Notes: generated from the letters alone by a model not told the origin. Shown: positions 22,353-34,431, counted from the stretch's first letter. The stretch: DNA of 64,000 nucleotides from Phialocephala subalpina (GCA_900073065.1 FJOG01000003.1:1738133-1802132), one strand, 5' to 3'. Numbers and translations are program-made.

Positions 22353-24368
22353 ATGACGAAGGAGCTCCTTGATTCCGATAGAGTCAACTATCTCATTTGG
22401 AGGTACGTGTTTCCTCGTGATCCACTCATTCGGTTTTTCAGGTACGGGATTGCTTTTCGCTAACGGCAATTGTTGCTGCACAGGTATCTCCTAGAATCTG
22501 GTATGTACAGAGCTTTCGAGGTGTTCAGCCCTCCGTATGATTGACTTTTTGGGATCTAGATTATCGAGAAACGGCTGCGCGTCTTCAGAAGGAATGGAAC
22601 AATCGTGATCCACAGACACTCCCATTTGCGGGCCATGTCGAGCATCATGCACTAGTCTCTGTTTTGAACAGAGGCCTCCTGTACAATGCTAAGCAGCGCG
22701 ACGCAACAAAGGTATGTCGTCCGGTCTTCCTGAAAGCTAATCTAGGTCGTTTTGCCCGTACTGACATCTTGATCAGACCCATCAAGATGTCGCTGAGGCT
22801 GAGTCTGGGTTCTTTGGGCCCTTGATGCCATCATCCCTACCGCCGCCAGCTGACGAGGAGAACGAAATTGCCAGAAAGCGTCCGATCGACAACGAGCAAC
22901 CTCAAAATCAGTCGGCTCATCCAGGAAAGAAGCCTCGGCTCAGTAATGGCTACGAAAATGGGTTTGATACTACTACCATGGACGTCGACGACGACCAAAA
23001 TGGAGATGAAAACGCCTACCCATCGCCAGAACAGCTTCCCTCTCCAGTTGTAGCCACAAATGGACCAAGTACAGACACACAAGTCGCAGAGGTCAAGGAT
23101 CTCACCGACAGAGTATATCTCCCACTCTCAGACGATCCAATGTCCAGCAACGCCGTTCTCCTTCAGTGCGAATTTAATCCTCAAGATCCCATGATCTTGG
23201 CAGCTGCGGGTACCGACGCACTAGCACGGATGTGGATCCTTACAGGCTCCGACAGCCCCGAAAATGCGCCTCACCACCAGCTTTTGGACGAAAATGTGCC
23301 TTCGAGCACCACCATCACAGGCCTGTCGTGGTCGTCCGATGGATTATGTCTTGCTGTTTCAAGTGAGCCAATTGAAGATGGAACAGCAAAACTCGAATTC
23401 TGGAGTGTTGACGGCTCTCCACTCACTGCCTTCAATGGCTTCGATTCGCCCGTCATATGCCTGCGATGGAATTTCACCAACGAAGCATGCCTTGCTTTAT
23501 GCCCCCAGGATGAAGGCAAAGGGACTCTTCTGACTGTGATGTATCCTAGAACTGGTGCTGCGTTGAGATTCTCTCTGCCACATCATATTCTTCATGATCA
23601 AGCTCTTGATGCCACTTGGACGAGTAACGAAGAGTTCTGCATCTGTGGCGGTGATGTTTTGCAATCTTTCCTGTGTAACGAAAATGAGGGCGCTATTGTT
23701 GCCGGGAGAAAGTTTGAGACACGCTCTGATCATGGACTTTCCAAGATCACATACGACTTCCACTCAGGATTCCTTGCCACTGCTAGCGATTCAGGAACCA
23801 TTGATGTATGCTTCTCGTATGATTTTTGAGTGCGCTGCTAATTTTAGTACAGATTTGGGATCAATCAGGGCAATATCGATCATTCAATGCACATCAAGGA
23901 ACGGTCACATCCCTCTGCTGGCAACCCCTTAAGGCCCCAAGAGCTCCGGGCGATGAAGAAGAACGTCTGTTGGCATCCGCCGGTGACGATGGAGCCATCA
24001 GCATATGGAACGCCCGCTCATCTGACGCAAGGTCCAAATGCTCGATGACAATGAATTCAGCTGTGGTAGCCCTTTCCTTCGCGCCAGACGGTGAATTTAT
24101 TGCTGGGGGGACCAATTCGCATGTTCTGATTTGGAAAGTTGGTGACGTCCATCTCCCATTCGCGAGCTGGACTCGAGGACCGGACCCAGGATGGAGTACT
24201 CCACACTCTCATGATTCTGTTGTAGAGGAGGATCAATTCTCTCTGAGCTGGGATGCAGGGGGACAAAGGTTTGCGTATGGTGCCAATAGCAGGGTAAGCA
24301 TGATTAATCCTCGAGCGATCAAAAGCTAACAATACCTCCAGCTGGCCGTGGTCACTTTTCGGCCGTGA
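22353..24368 (+). CDS. LisH-WD40 protein, Sif2/TBL1-like (Set3 deacetylase complex type), 571 aa
   Basis: This resembles the WD40 subunit of the Set3/NCoR-type histone deacetylase complex. Exons are 22353-22402, 22484-22500, 22560-22711, 22777-23805, 23853-24293 and 24342-24368, summing to 572 codons. The first exons assemble a LisH motif (VNYLIWRYLLESDYRETAARLQKEW, residues about 10-34) for dimerisation. A basic nuclear-localisation-like stretch (ARKRP, GKKPRL) and an acidic linker follow. From about residue 190 there are WD repeats (ILAAAGTDALARMW, LASAGDDGAISIWN, EFIAGGTNSHVLIWK). The second exon is only 17 bases and the last only 27 bases. Both are needed for the LisH helix and the final blade strand (LAVVTFRP). 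Family identity is strong; membership in a Set3-type complex is inferred. Confidence 0.92.
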
Positions 24369-26172
24369 TCAGCCAAGCATTGAGGGATGTTGACATGTTT
24401 GAGTAAATCCACAACATGGAAAATCGGTGTCGCATAGTCTCGGACATCATGTCTTCTCTATAGGCATTTCGCCCACTGCCTCCTTGGAGGTTGCCGTGAT
24501 CCGAAGGCTCTGCAAGAATTCAAGATCTCGAGAATAGTACCGCTTTGTTCGATTATCCTCTAGGGCTCTAAAACATGGCGACAGGATATCTTGGGAGAAT
24601 TATACAACCGACGAATGCGATACAGATAGCTCAAGCTTTGGACCGGCAACTGTCGTCGGCCATCAGTCAAACTCTCCCCCGAGGACAGCGTCAAGCGCGA
24701 AGACAACGACGCAAATAATCCATTTAGCTGGCAGTTCGCTTCTAATGATCGGAAGTTGGTTTACAATGAAGCGATCAAGCGCTTCTTCCCCGACGAGGAT
24801 CTCTACGGCGACAGCAGCGGCATACACCATACTTTTCCAAGAGAAAAGCCCAGACGAGGCACAAGATCGACAAGCATATCGAGACATTCCAGAAGGTCAT
24901 ACTCGGGCATCAGCGTAACCACGGTTCATCTCCTTTGCGCTGTCAAGCGCGCATTAACAGTCCCAGAGCCGTAACAAGAGCCTCCGGAGAGACATCGAAG
25001 AAGATTAAGTCATCAGTCATTACACGATACCAAATGAAGTTGGAGAAGTATCGTGTTTGGGCCGTTGGTCGTCCTAGTTCAGCATTGAGAACTCAATCTT
25101 CGAAGTACCACCCTGTCAAGGAGCTATTGGCAAAAGGATCTCGGGGTGCTATCACGAAGTTGGATGACGAAAGGAATGATGATCGCCAGGTTAGGTCGTA
25201 CTTGTATTATAGGCAGGGATAGGATATGCCAGTACCCGAGATAGAAACACAATAGAATTCAGAGGGAAGGCTCTTTTTTGGTGGTCAGTCGATTTGAAGT
25301 GACCGAGGCGATGTGATCTGTGCCCAAACCTGGCTTTGCTCTTGCTAGACCAGAGCGTATTACACTCGTGGGATCAGCGAGTCGCTCCTTTTTTGAAACT
25401 TGCGTGGGTTGAGAACAGGTGGTTCCTGTGAAATCGTCATTGCCTACTGTTAGAAATCCATAGGATGCGCAAATGATCAATGTATTTTGTCCTGTTCCGA
25501 ATTCATTTCTATTGTGTATGCGGATTTCAACGTTCGGCTAATCGCATTCACATCCTTCACTCTTCCTCGTGCTACAATGCTCAGTTCGTACATACGTGGA
25601 CTTCAAGCCTTTCATACGATACATGTCTCATTCGTGGATTTTCCAAATTCCTCCTAGTCATACGAGCAGATGTTCAGATTGCCAAGAATGTCAGACGTCC
25701 TGACTTGTGCGCGTCTCGTGTTCAGCCTCTTCTTTCTCACTCTGCTCGGGTTCATATTGACCCCGAAGTAGAGTATAGTAGATCACCCAGTGCGAAACTT
25801 CAGCAAGACAATATCCCATCCTCTGGCGGAAAAGGATGACCATACCCGGTTGCGGTCAAGTGGCGAGAGGATCACGTACGGCTTAAGAGCCTGAAAGAGT
25901 TGCTTGCTCAAAGGTGGCTTAAGTGCCAGTCAGCATGTTCTTTCTCCCTAGTGGATGTGAGCATCTCCGAGAACTGGCATACCGTATCGGCAAGACGTAT
26001 GGAGTTTGGCACTCAAAAATACGAATGTTGGACAAGATACGACTCCTTCCTTGGCAGCTTGTATATAAGCTGAACAATTCATGCTCCAAGAACACTCGTT
26101 TTCTGTCTTCGTCTTCAAGTCTCTACTTGTTTCGATTCTTCCATTAATATCAGATCACCGATATCAAATAAC
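24369..26172. other. Region with fragmentary coding potential, no intact gene
   Basis: About 1.8 kb. Between about 24590 and 25220 the plus strand holds protein-like text that hops between all three frames. One part reads NNPFSWQFASNDRKLVYNE and a later part KYRVWAVGRPSSAL. I could not join these by plausible introns, and I recognise no family. It may be a decayed gene or a gene whose structure I cannot solve. The rest (25250-26160) has only short unconvincing frames. Confidence 0.35.
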
Positions 26173-26924
26173 AATGCATTTCTCCAGAGCAAGCGCCATG
26201 GCCTTAGCGAATCCTACCGCATATGGATATTTCCCCTCAGTAGCAGTCATAACATTCTTCTCCGCCTCCCCGGGTAGTCCTCAGTGCTCCCTCGACGTAG
26301 TTCTCGACGGCCAAACTCAATAGACTTGTTCGTCCACTCCCCCTCCCTTTTTTCCTTTCCCTTCTTCCCTCACCCCAACTATCCCACACTAACCCAGAAG
26401 GCAGACAGCACAGAATCAATCTCCAGCGTCTCATCCCCGGACTTCGACATCGCAGCAAACTGCCACCTCACTACCATCGACGGAGCATACTCCCTTGTGG
26501 AGACAGGGTATAATTATTGGAACCTTGGCCCTCCTCAGGTCGTTACTGGTATTTTTTATTCCTTCCAATTCAAGATGTGAAGAAGAAAGGAAGAAGGAAT
26601 AGACCTGAAGCGGTCATTCGCTTCCACGGAGCTGCTGGGGCTGTTTATGGGCTTGCGGTTCCGTATGATGGGCGTGCTTATGTTGTTCCTGGTGAGTTTC
26701 CCACCATCCTTATATGTCGCTCTTGATCTCGGAGTTTGGCGCTTGGGGATTTGAGGGGGGGTAATGGGAATGGTAGATGGACAAATCTACGAGATCAGCG
26801 TTTCTAAGATCACGACGGAGTTGATGCTGGATAAGTATTGTATGCTTAATACGGTTGATCTTACTGTATTGACTAGTGTTGGAGAAGGGGTTTGGGCTTT
26901 GGCTCCGTTGACGGGGGTTTAGAG
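26173..26924 (+). pseudogene. Probable broken small secreted-type protein gene
   Basis: An ATG at 26173 opens a short frame (MHFSRASAMALANP) that resembles the start of fungal small secreted proteins and includes SPQCSLDVVLDG before a stop. After a pyrimidine-rich tract and a CTAACCCAG acceptor, a second exon-like block reads SPDFDIAANCHLTTIDGAYS and GPPQVV. A third reads VIRFHGAAGAVYGLAVPYDG, and a fourth, after a plausible GTGAGT intron, reads GQIYEISVSKITTE and ends with TAG. The blocks look like one or two related cysteine-containing secreted proteins, but I find no donor after the first exon and only a 26-base gap between blocks two and three, too short for an intron. I infer decay. A misread structure is the alternative. 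Confidence 0.35.
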
Positions 26925-27287
26925 TTATTAGGTGTGAGTGTGATGTTTATCATGGGGGTTGCTGTCGCTAAATTGAGGGGTAATGGTCTTGGGGAGTGGG
27001 GTGAGGTTCGAGGGGTGGAGAAGTTTAGATTATCATGCTGATGTTTTGATTGTCGTTCTTTGCTTTGCTACTTTCAAGGGTTGACGGGAGTTGAAAGATC
27101 TGATATTGCAAGAACAATGAATTTAGTACACGATGGAATTTGTTCTCTTGGTCCCAAGGTTAGGTTGCTATTGTACTGTGCTATCTACAGATATATATCC
27201 ATGCAAGGCTATTAAAACTCCACCATAAACTACCCCCGTGTAATGTCCTGTGTTCCCTTCTGATCAACACTAGCTCATGTGCCTCTC
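26925..27287. other. Intergenic 3' flank of the Hsp70-like gene
   Basis: About 360 bases with no gene signal. It should contain the 3' end of the Hsp70-like transcript on the minus strand. Confidence 0.4.
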
Positions 27288-29557
27288 TCAATGGAACTCT
27301 GCCTCTACTCTACCATACCTGAACCCATCAACCTTCAACTCGAATGCTAAACCAGCACTCTCAACAACCATCTCAAGAGTGAAGTCTAGATTGTCGAACT
27401 CGACACCTCTCGTAGTCGTCAACCTGGTGAACAGGCTTTTCGGGACCGCACCAAGATCGGTAGTGAGTGTGCACACGTTAATGAGGTCTCGGGTGTAAGA
27501 TGCGGGAGGTTCACCGTCTGCGTCTGAGGCGATGAGGTCGTCGGATACAATCAGTGATTGTCCTGGTCTATGCATAGTTAGCTTTGTAAAGACAATGAGA
27601 GTGTTGTATCTTACCGGAAGTTACGTGTGTAATGGAAACTAATTGGAGAGGCAGCACTCAAAGTTTCACCCTCTGATAATTGGTCAGCACAGGCCGGTCT
27701 CAAAAGGACTTGGAAGAACTTACTGGTGATGTGCCACTGCATCCTATCACTGACCATCCAACGCTCCCACAATGGACTCCAGTACCGTTCGCTGACTTGA
27801 TGTTTATCCTCATCATAGACTGTTGCATAAGAAGTGCCGTAATGCATTCTCGCTTTCCTGGAAACTACCATGCTTCCCTCCAGACCTCTCAGAACAGCAC
27901 CTCGTACCACTGCTGTCCACGCATTGACAGGCTGCATGACTTCCACGCTTCCATTCTCAATCAATGCTGTAGCTTGTGCGTGAGTAGGGCGTTCGCTATA
28001 TGGAGGTGGTGCTGCAGTGTTGAAGTGAGACTTCAGTCGTGTATATAGATAATTGCTCTGTCCAAATCCGCCGACAAGCACGATTCCAGACACGATACCT
28101 CCTTTCTGTCTGATGCCGTCAACTTGGCCTTGCACTAAGTCACAGACCTCTTTGACGACAGGTTCAAAAATCTCCTTGATTTGTGGTGCTGTCATGACCA
28201 AGAAGCCACAGTCCAAACCGGCTTCTTCGTCATCTGGTAAACCTGGAAATGGAACGTTGACTTCGGCATGCTCTTCTTCATTGAAATTCCGCTTGACGAA
28301 CTCTTCCCAGTATCGGAGGCCCATCTGCCAGCATTTCCCTTTCTTCAACTTCATTTCGTCGAATCTTTGATGTCCAATCCGGTTCCGGACATGTTCCTCG
28401 AAACGGTAGTTCAAAAAGGCACTGCCGCAAAGTCCACCTGTGCCTACAGCAGATTCCTCAACCCGTAGAGGTTTCAGTGAGATAATCTTGTAGGCAATCA
28501 GGTCAACAGTTCCACCCCCAGCATCACAGACAACAAAGTTGTCTCCAGCTGATAAGTGATTTGGTTGTATTGCCTTCAGAGTGTATACAGCTGCTGCTTC
28601 AGGCTCGCTGATCATCTGAATGTCTGACTTTGTTCCCATCCCGGCTCGTTCTGCAGCCTGTAGTGTTGTATTCTTTGCAGCATCTGACCACACTGCAGGG
28701 CATGTGAGGACAAACTCTACCTTCGTAGATGCCATGAAAGATTCGCCATATCTTCTGGTCAAAGTCTCCATGGTGTGATCGTAGACCTGGGTGAGATAGT
28801 CGCTCACGGCATCCACGACGTTCTTGTTGAACTTCTTCAGCTGAGCAGCTGTTTCCAGAGGACTAACGTAGAAAGGGAGCTTTTGTGACCGATCGAGGAA
28901 CAACTTGATGCACCGTAATCGAGACTCCTCGGGTCTGAACTGAAACCCCCATTTTATCGTCGGATTTGTGCCTTCTGGGGAGTTCGGAGGAAAGTCGTAC
29001 GCTATCTCTGTGGGAACCTTATCCGAGGTGATGCCATTTCCTCCGGGCCAGGTCTTGATGATCTCGACATCGTCTGGTGTTGATGTATATACCGCTGCAA
29101 CTCTATTCGACGGTTAGTCATAGCCTTTCAATAGTCCTGATGTATTTCGAGACTCTGTAGAACGACTTCGAGTCACATGAGCTCTTCAAGAATGAGCTGA
29201 CAGCCACAGTCGCTTTGAGTAGTATGTACCAGAAGATCCAAGTAAAATAAGCCTCCGTCCCAGTGGAAGAGAAAAAGGTCTTCCTATCCACCTTCCAAAG
29301 CTTCCCGCCTTGGCTAGCCCTTCTGCTGGTATCGAACGGGTCTTTGCATGAACTCCCCAATGAAATCTAGCTTACCCAGAATAAGTGGTACCGAAGTCCA
29401 GTCCAACAATCAGACGGTCATTCAGCGGTGCAGGTTCCCGAATAGGTCCCAGGATCGCTTCGGTAGACGAGGTAGGAGTGTAGTTCATGAAGTGATTCCT
29501 GCTCTCATCATTTCTGGGGTTCCGACTAGCGGACCGGATTGGGAGACTGAGATTCAT
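27288..29557 (-). CDS. Hsp70-like ATPase domain protein (fungal HSPA12-like), 632 aa
   Basis: This is a divergent member of the Hsp70/actin ATPase superfamily, of the type widely expanded in filamentous fungi and distinct from canonical chaperone Hsp70s. Exons are 29376-29557, 27724-29102, 27615-27672 and 27288-27567, giving 633 codons. Phosphate-1 motif GLDFGTTYSG is near residues 52-61, phosphate-2 DAGGGTVDL is near 265, and adenosine motif GGFGQSNYL is near 410. The usual EEVD-type substrate-binding C-terminus is absent and is replaced by a short beta-rich end. Intron three (27673-27723) is 51 bases, a multiple of three without a stop. Splicing it gives the smoother ITKGETLSA, while retention would add 17 residues. 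The exact cellular role is unknown. An HSPA12-like description is by motif only. Confidence 0.9.
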
Positions 29558-30332
29558 GATGGCGATTGTAAGTTGTACAAGCTATATAAAATAGACGTCG
29601 AGACCGTAGCCATACGGCCGCGGATCGAGTCGCTTCGAGTCCAGGGGCTGGGTCGTCAATTGGGTCGCGCCAGACTCGGATGGTTCAACGCTTCGTCAGG
29701 ACCGCGGGGTATAACATATATATGGAGTATAATCGCCACTGAAAGATCTCGAGAACGTATAAAGCCTTGGAATTCCTGGATTGACTGGGGGTTTCCGAAT
29801 TATACTCGAGCAGAAGTGTTGGCGTAACTTGCCCAAGACCTCAAACAAAGAAGGAACGATTGAAGAACAACTTTCAGAGCTCAATTGCTGTCTGAATATA
29901 GGACATTCAGAGGGACACAAGACCAGATAATCGAGTCCTGGGGAAGTGGGATGCGCTTTCGACCTGAGACCCTGCAGGAACAATGTTGTAGCCTGGTCGG
30001 TAGGCAGCACTTTGAGGACCTCGCTCGAGCTTCGACTGGGGTTCTTGGCGTCGGGAAAGACAACGTCAGCTACCTAAAGTTAGATCCTGAAGACGTTCCT
30101 CTCAAACAATTGTGCAGATACGAATGTTCGACACTTACTCCAAATTTTGAAAAGAAAGAATGGAATTCAAAGATGTTTTTGTCGAGGAAGAGAACGTGAT
30201 GTCGACTCGGCAGCTCGCTGACAATTGGGCTAAAAAAGAGTGGGGGCGCAGCAAGGCTGAGCCTCCGGTTGAAGTTTGCACCCCAAGTGGCTTCTTCAAC
30301 CTCACAACGGCACCAAGTTTCAGGAACGAACA
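29558..30332. other. Intergenic divergent promoter region
   Basis: These 775 bases lie between the Hsp70-like and RCC1-like genes, which diverge. An A/T-rich TATATAA-like run is near 29581-29590. A short plus frame at 29885-30199 has no family features. No gene is supported. Confidence 0.45.
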
Positions 30333-31644
30333 ATGGAGTTATGGGCTTCTGGCTTCAATGCGTGGGGTCAACTTGATTTTGAGCAGTTGCCTGAAACGGA
30401 ACATCGTGATCTGAAGGAGTTCAAGTGTATTCTCAAAGATGAACGCATTGAGCTCGTTCGTACGACTCTCTCTGCCACCCTAGGTAAGCGGTGGAGTTAT
30501 CCTGACGTTCTACGTATCTTTTTAGCTTTAGAATATTGTCCAACACTCATCGTTATCTGTTTGTGTCTACTTATATCACACGGAGGACGATATCGAAGAT
30601 TGTAATTTCACGTGACGAGAGTGCTCCCCCCTTTCAAGGTGCTCCACATTTCCTTGGAGCCAATAGGTGGTTGACCTTTGCTGTATGCATAGCGAATCCT
30701 TCGGAAAACTTGTTTTCTGTCTTGCGCGTTCTAAGCTGACTTGCTTCAGTCAAGCTTTCAACCGGTCTACACACAGCAGGATGCTCAGACGCCCTCATCG
30801 AGCACTGCATTTCCAAACAAGATAGTCTACCAAATCTCGCCGTAGCAGGCAACGACAAAGTGGTATCACAATATTACTTCACATACGATACGCCTGATTC
30901 AGTCACCGAGAAACCAAAGTCGAACCACATCGAATCAATTGACGTCCATCCGACGGAAGCAAAGTCGAGCGTTCTGAAGCAGTATAACTCCTTCAAGTCA
31001 TTCCTCAAGAACGATGGCGAGAAACTCCGAAACTACATCTATGGAGGAACGACGCAGATAGTCGCGAATCAGTGTACGTTCACAGCTTTTACTAGCGGTG
31101 GTGAAGTCTGGACTTGGGGAGATGGAAGGTATGAAGCTTGTCTTGGACGAGAGGTATCGGATGCGAGGTGAGGGAGGATATTGACCTTCTGAGTCTTTTC
31201 CAAGGAATGCTGACGTTTGATAGTCCAGCAACAATACCGTGTGTAGTTGAAGATTTATTGGATCTTCCCACCGGATCAATCAGAAAGATCTCTTCTGGAG
31301 GCTATGTAACAGCTGCTTTGACAGAAGGGAATGATCTGTATGTCTGGGGAGGACGACCAGGGCTGACGAAGCTCTTGGAGGACCTGACAGGAGCACCAAT
31401 GCCAGTCGACTTCGATGGGCAGGATGTTCTTGACGTTGCCGTGAGCATGAATCATATGATAGCTCTGACGACTGGGGGAAAGCTGTTTGTCGTTGGCGAT
31501 GGCAGTAATGGACAGCTCGGTCTGGATATCAAGGAACTCGCAACTTGGAAAGAAGTGACCTTGCCTCTGAAGGACAATCGGCGGATTGCTGGTGTCTATA
31601 CAGGGTATAAGAATAGTCTGGTAGTAGTCGAGGGCATCACATGA
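30333..31644 (+). CDS. RCC1-repeat protein, 329 aa
   Basis: This is a small protein made of RCC1-type repeats, which form beta-propellers. It is shorter than the seven-bladed GTPase exchange factor RCC1 itself. Exons 30333-30483, 30750-31167 and 31224-31644 sum to 330 codons. The N-terminal repeat starts MELWASGFNAWGQLDF. Later repeats include GGEVWTWGDGRYEACLG, GNDLYVWGGRPG and GGKLFVVGDGSNGQLGLD, and the end is TGYKNSLVVVEG. The first intron is 266 bases, unusually long here, with donor GTAAGC and acceptor TTCAG after a CTGAC branch. A hidden exon in it is possible but not required by phase. The partner or substrate is unknown. Confidence 0.85.
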
Positions 31645-31770
31645 AGAAATGATAATTTTGCCATTTTGGTATTTCATTGCTGTCATTTTCTCTTCTTTAT
31701 GCCAGATCTATAGTACACCGTGCCCATGATTGCACAACGTCGAAATTACCAGGTGCATTGCCGAAGAAAT

Positions 31771-32876
31771 TCATAGATTCGTAAGGTAATCCTCAATCTC
31801 TTGAGGGCTGAGCTTTCTGAATCTTGGTCCTTGAGCACCCTCAACTCCTTCAACGCCAAGCAAGTGGTCAGCTGGTGGGCCAACGATACCTAAGTAATGT
31901 TAGCAAGCCTCAGAACACCAAAGAAGAAAACCTACCAATCTCGACTGTCTCGCCATTCATCTCACCCTCAATCGTCTCCTTCAGAGTCAACAGAGCAATG
32001 TGGACTGCGTCTTCTAGCTCCAAACCCTCAGTGTATCTCTTCTCCAAGAATGTCTTCGCAGAAGTAGCACTCTTGCCAATCGCCGTCGCCTTCCATGGGA
32101 AATAACTGCCACTGGGATCGACCTGGTACAACATAGGGCCGCCCTTCAGGATTCCTCCAGTTTTGCCTGATGGCTTCTTCTCGTCAGGGTGCGTATCAGC
32201 AGTTGCAGCTTGCTCCGAATCCGGCTCGATCCCCTCATCCCACCCAGCGATCAACAGACTGACACCGTATGGTCTAACACCTCCTGATTGTGTAGCCTCC
32301 TGCATGACTCTGGCGACATCCTGCACTAATATCCTCGTTGGGGGGTACTCGTTGTAGATTCGCTTGTAGCCGGTGTGTGATACTTTGCGCGCCTTGTCGA
32401 CTAACACTCTGTAATCTGGACCCATTCCGGAGTAGACCATGCCGATGTTTGGGGTGATGAGGCTGACTTTTGAGAGGGAGGGAGGATCGATGAGGGGGGA
32501 TGAGGACTTCTTTTCCGTGGCGAGGACAATGCCGTTTGTAGCTATTGCAGAGTCAAAAATGTGCTCTGAAGCTCCATAAGATTGAGATAGGCTCACCCTT
32601 GATACCCAGTGCGGTGACACCTTGGTTGACAGCGTTTAAAGCATATTCTGGAGCATAGTTAGTTTCGTGAGCCCAGGACGGTGAGGTGCAAACAGATGCT
32701 GGATGCGTTCATTTCGGGGACTAACCAATTTGTACCAGCTTCCCACTGTGAGTAGTTAGTATCTAACATTATCCAGTAAGAGATACGCCAAATGGCGCGT
32801 CTGAAGCTTAGCTAGAGAGATCAAGAGCTTACCTGGGGGAGAAGGTAGTCAAGGAGAAGGAATATCTGTCCGCCAT
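31771..32876 (-). CDS. PRE8: 20S proteasome subunit alpha-2 (alpha type 2), 279 aa, five exons
   Basis: This is an outer-ring alpha subunit of the 20S proteasome. Exons are 32833-32876, 32726-32745, 32597-32647, 31936-32541 and 31771-31889, totalling 280 codons. The N-terminus [28 protein letters not shown] matches the alpha-2 signature that forms the gate region. Exon two is only 20 bases. The body includes [26 protein letters not shown] and [12 protein letters not shown]. Compared with yeast, it carries an extra polar loop of roughly 30 residues (about 155-185, rich in Glu/Asp/Lys/Gly) before [16 protein letters not shown]. Similar insertions exist in filamentous fungi. It is divergent from the RING-CH gene. 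Confidence 0.96.
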
Positions 32877-33304
32877 AATTTCTGTTTTCTCTGAGATCTG
32901 ACCGAAGAGTAGTCCCTGGCTCAAGTAATCTAGGAGAAGTATGAGAGGGTCGAAAGTTTGGGGGAGGGTGAGGAATTGAGCTGTTGTCGAGAGGCTTGAA
33001 CGTGAAGCTAGGTAGCTGTTGGACGCGCAGACTACTGGAGGCCTTAAATATGAGGCACTAGCACCAGCTCGTGGTCGGAGATCGAGTTTGACCAGCTCCG
33101 ATTCTTCAGTCTTCTGGAACAAAGAAAAGCCACATCTCAAGTCAAAAGAGACGTTCCTCACCCCACTACTACATACGTGGAGCTTTCTTTCTGCTCTTTC
33201 ACTAATGACTCAACACTGATTGTTTCTAGGAGTCGCTGCAAAGACTGTACCAAGCTTCAATGACGACCGAATTTCAAGCATCTTGAGCTCTGAGCTTACA
33301 AACA
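32877..33304. promoter_or_regulatory. Bidirectional promoter between PRE8 and the RING-CH gene
   Basis: These 428 bases separate divergent start codons of two protein-turnover genes, so they must carry both promoters. I did not find a yeast-type proteasome element (GGTGGCAAA) in either orientation. Confidence 0.5.
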
Positions 33305-34431
33305 ATGTCTGTACCAGCACACGCACCCTCGGCCTGGTCATGGGAAGGTCTCGATACAGAACATCATGATCCCTTCATGTCGACCGATTACAAGCCGCCC
33401 GGCACTTTTGCAGAGGAGGAACCGAAGGCAGAGCCTGAACCACACCCAGAGGAACATACTGAAGATACTGGTCCAGCTCCAAGACAAAGATATTATGCGT
33501 CACGAACTTGCAGGATATGCTTAGAGGAAGTGTCGCCGACATACGAACCGCTCACTGGTGGCATACCTTCGATCCTCCACCCCGCTCCAAAAGTCAAATA
33601 CGTCTCTTCGGACCCCTCATCAGGTCGCCTGATTCGACCTTGCAAGTGCCGCGGCTCCCAAAAATATGTTCATGAAGGATGTTTACAGGCATGGAGACAT
33701 TCAGACTCAGCATATGGGGCACGCACTTTCTGGGAATGTCCTACATGCAAATTTAAGTACAGACTAGAGCGGATGCGATGGAGTCGACTTATTACGAGTA
33801 CCCTCACACAGATTGTAATAACATTTGCGATTATGCTGGCCACAGTCTTCCTATTTGGCTTCGTTGCAGATCCGATTATCAATCTATATCTGGACCCGTA
33901 TGAAACTATTACATCTATCCCATCTGGCGGAACACAGCTTCTCCTTGAGGACGAGGACGCTTCATGGATCGAGCACTTTTTGAAGGGACTGGCTTCTCTC
34001 GGGCTCCTGGGATTTGTGAAGGTCTTTTTTGCAATGTCTCCATGGCACTGGTGGAACCTGCGCCAAACAGGAATCTTGGGCGGGAGGAGAAGAGGTGGGA
34101 CAGGCAGGGATCGACTGGAAGACATCTCATGGACCGTCGTTGTTATCGGGGTTGTCACCTTCCTAGCTGTAGGTATTAACGGAATACATTTGAGGATCTC
34201 ACCACTGATACTTCATAGGCTGTATGGACTTGGGTCCGCTCGTGGACAAAAAGTACACTTGAGAAAGCAGGTGATCGAGTTGCCGATGTCCAAGGCGATG
34301 AGGACGATGATGAACAGCTTGATGAACCAACTCCTGCTCAAGCAGCAGATGGATCATGCACAACACCGGGAAATCCTCAGTCTCAAGAGACGCCTACTTC
34401 AACTTCAGCCGAGGATCGAAAGACCCAATAG
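33305..34431 (+). CDS. RING-CH (MARCH-type) membrane ubiquitin ligase, 358 aa
   Basis: This is a probable membrane-bound E3 ubiquitin ligase. Exons 33305-34168 and 34219-34431 give 359 codons. A C4HC3 RING-CH domain spans about residues 74-158. The ligands are CRICLEE, then CKCRGS, HEGCLQAW and CPTCKFKY. The domain is stretched by a loop between the first and second cysteine pairs. At least three hydrophobic segments follow (IVITFAIMLATVFLFGFVA, LASLGLLGFVKVFFAM, TVVVIGVVTFLA). The 50-base intron splits the last helix, and splicing yields the acidic disordered C-terminus (QGDEDDDEQLDEPTP). Reading through the intron would give a different, basic tail. It is separated by only 428 bases from PRE8. 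The substrate is unknown. Confidence 0.9.
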
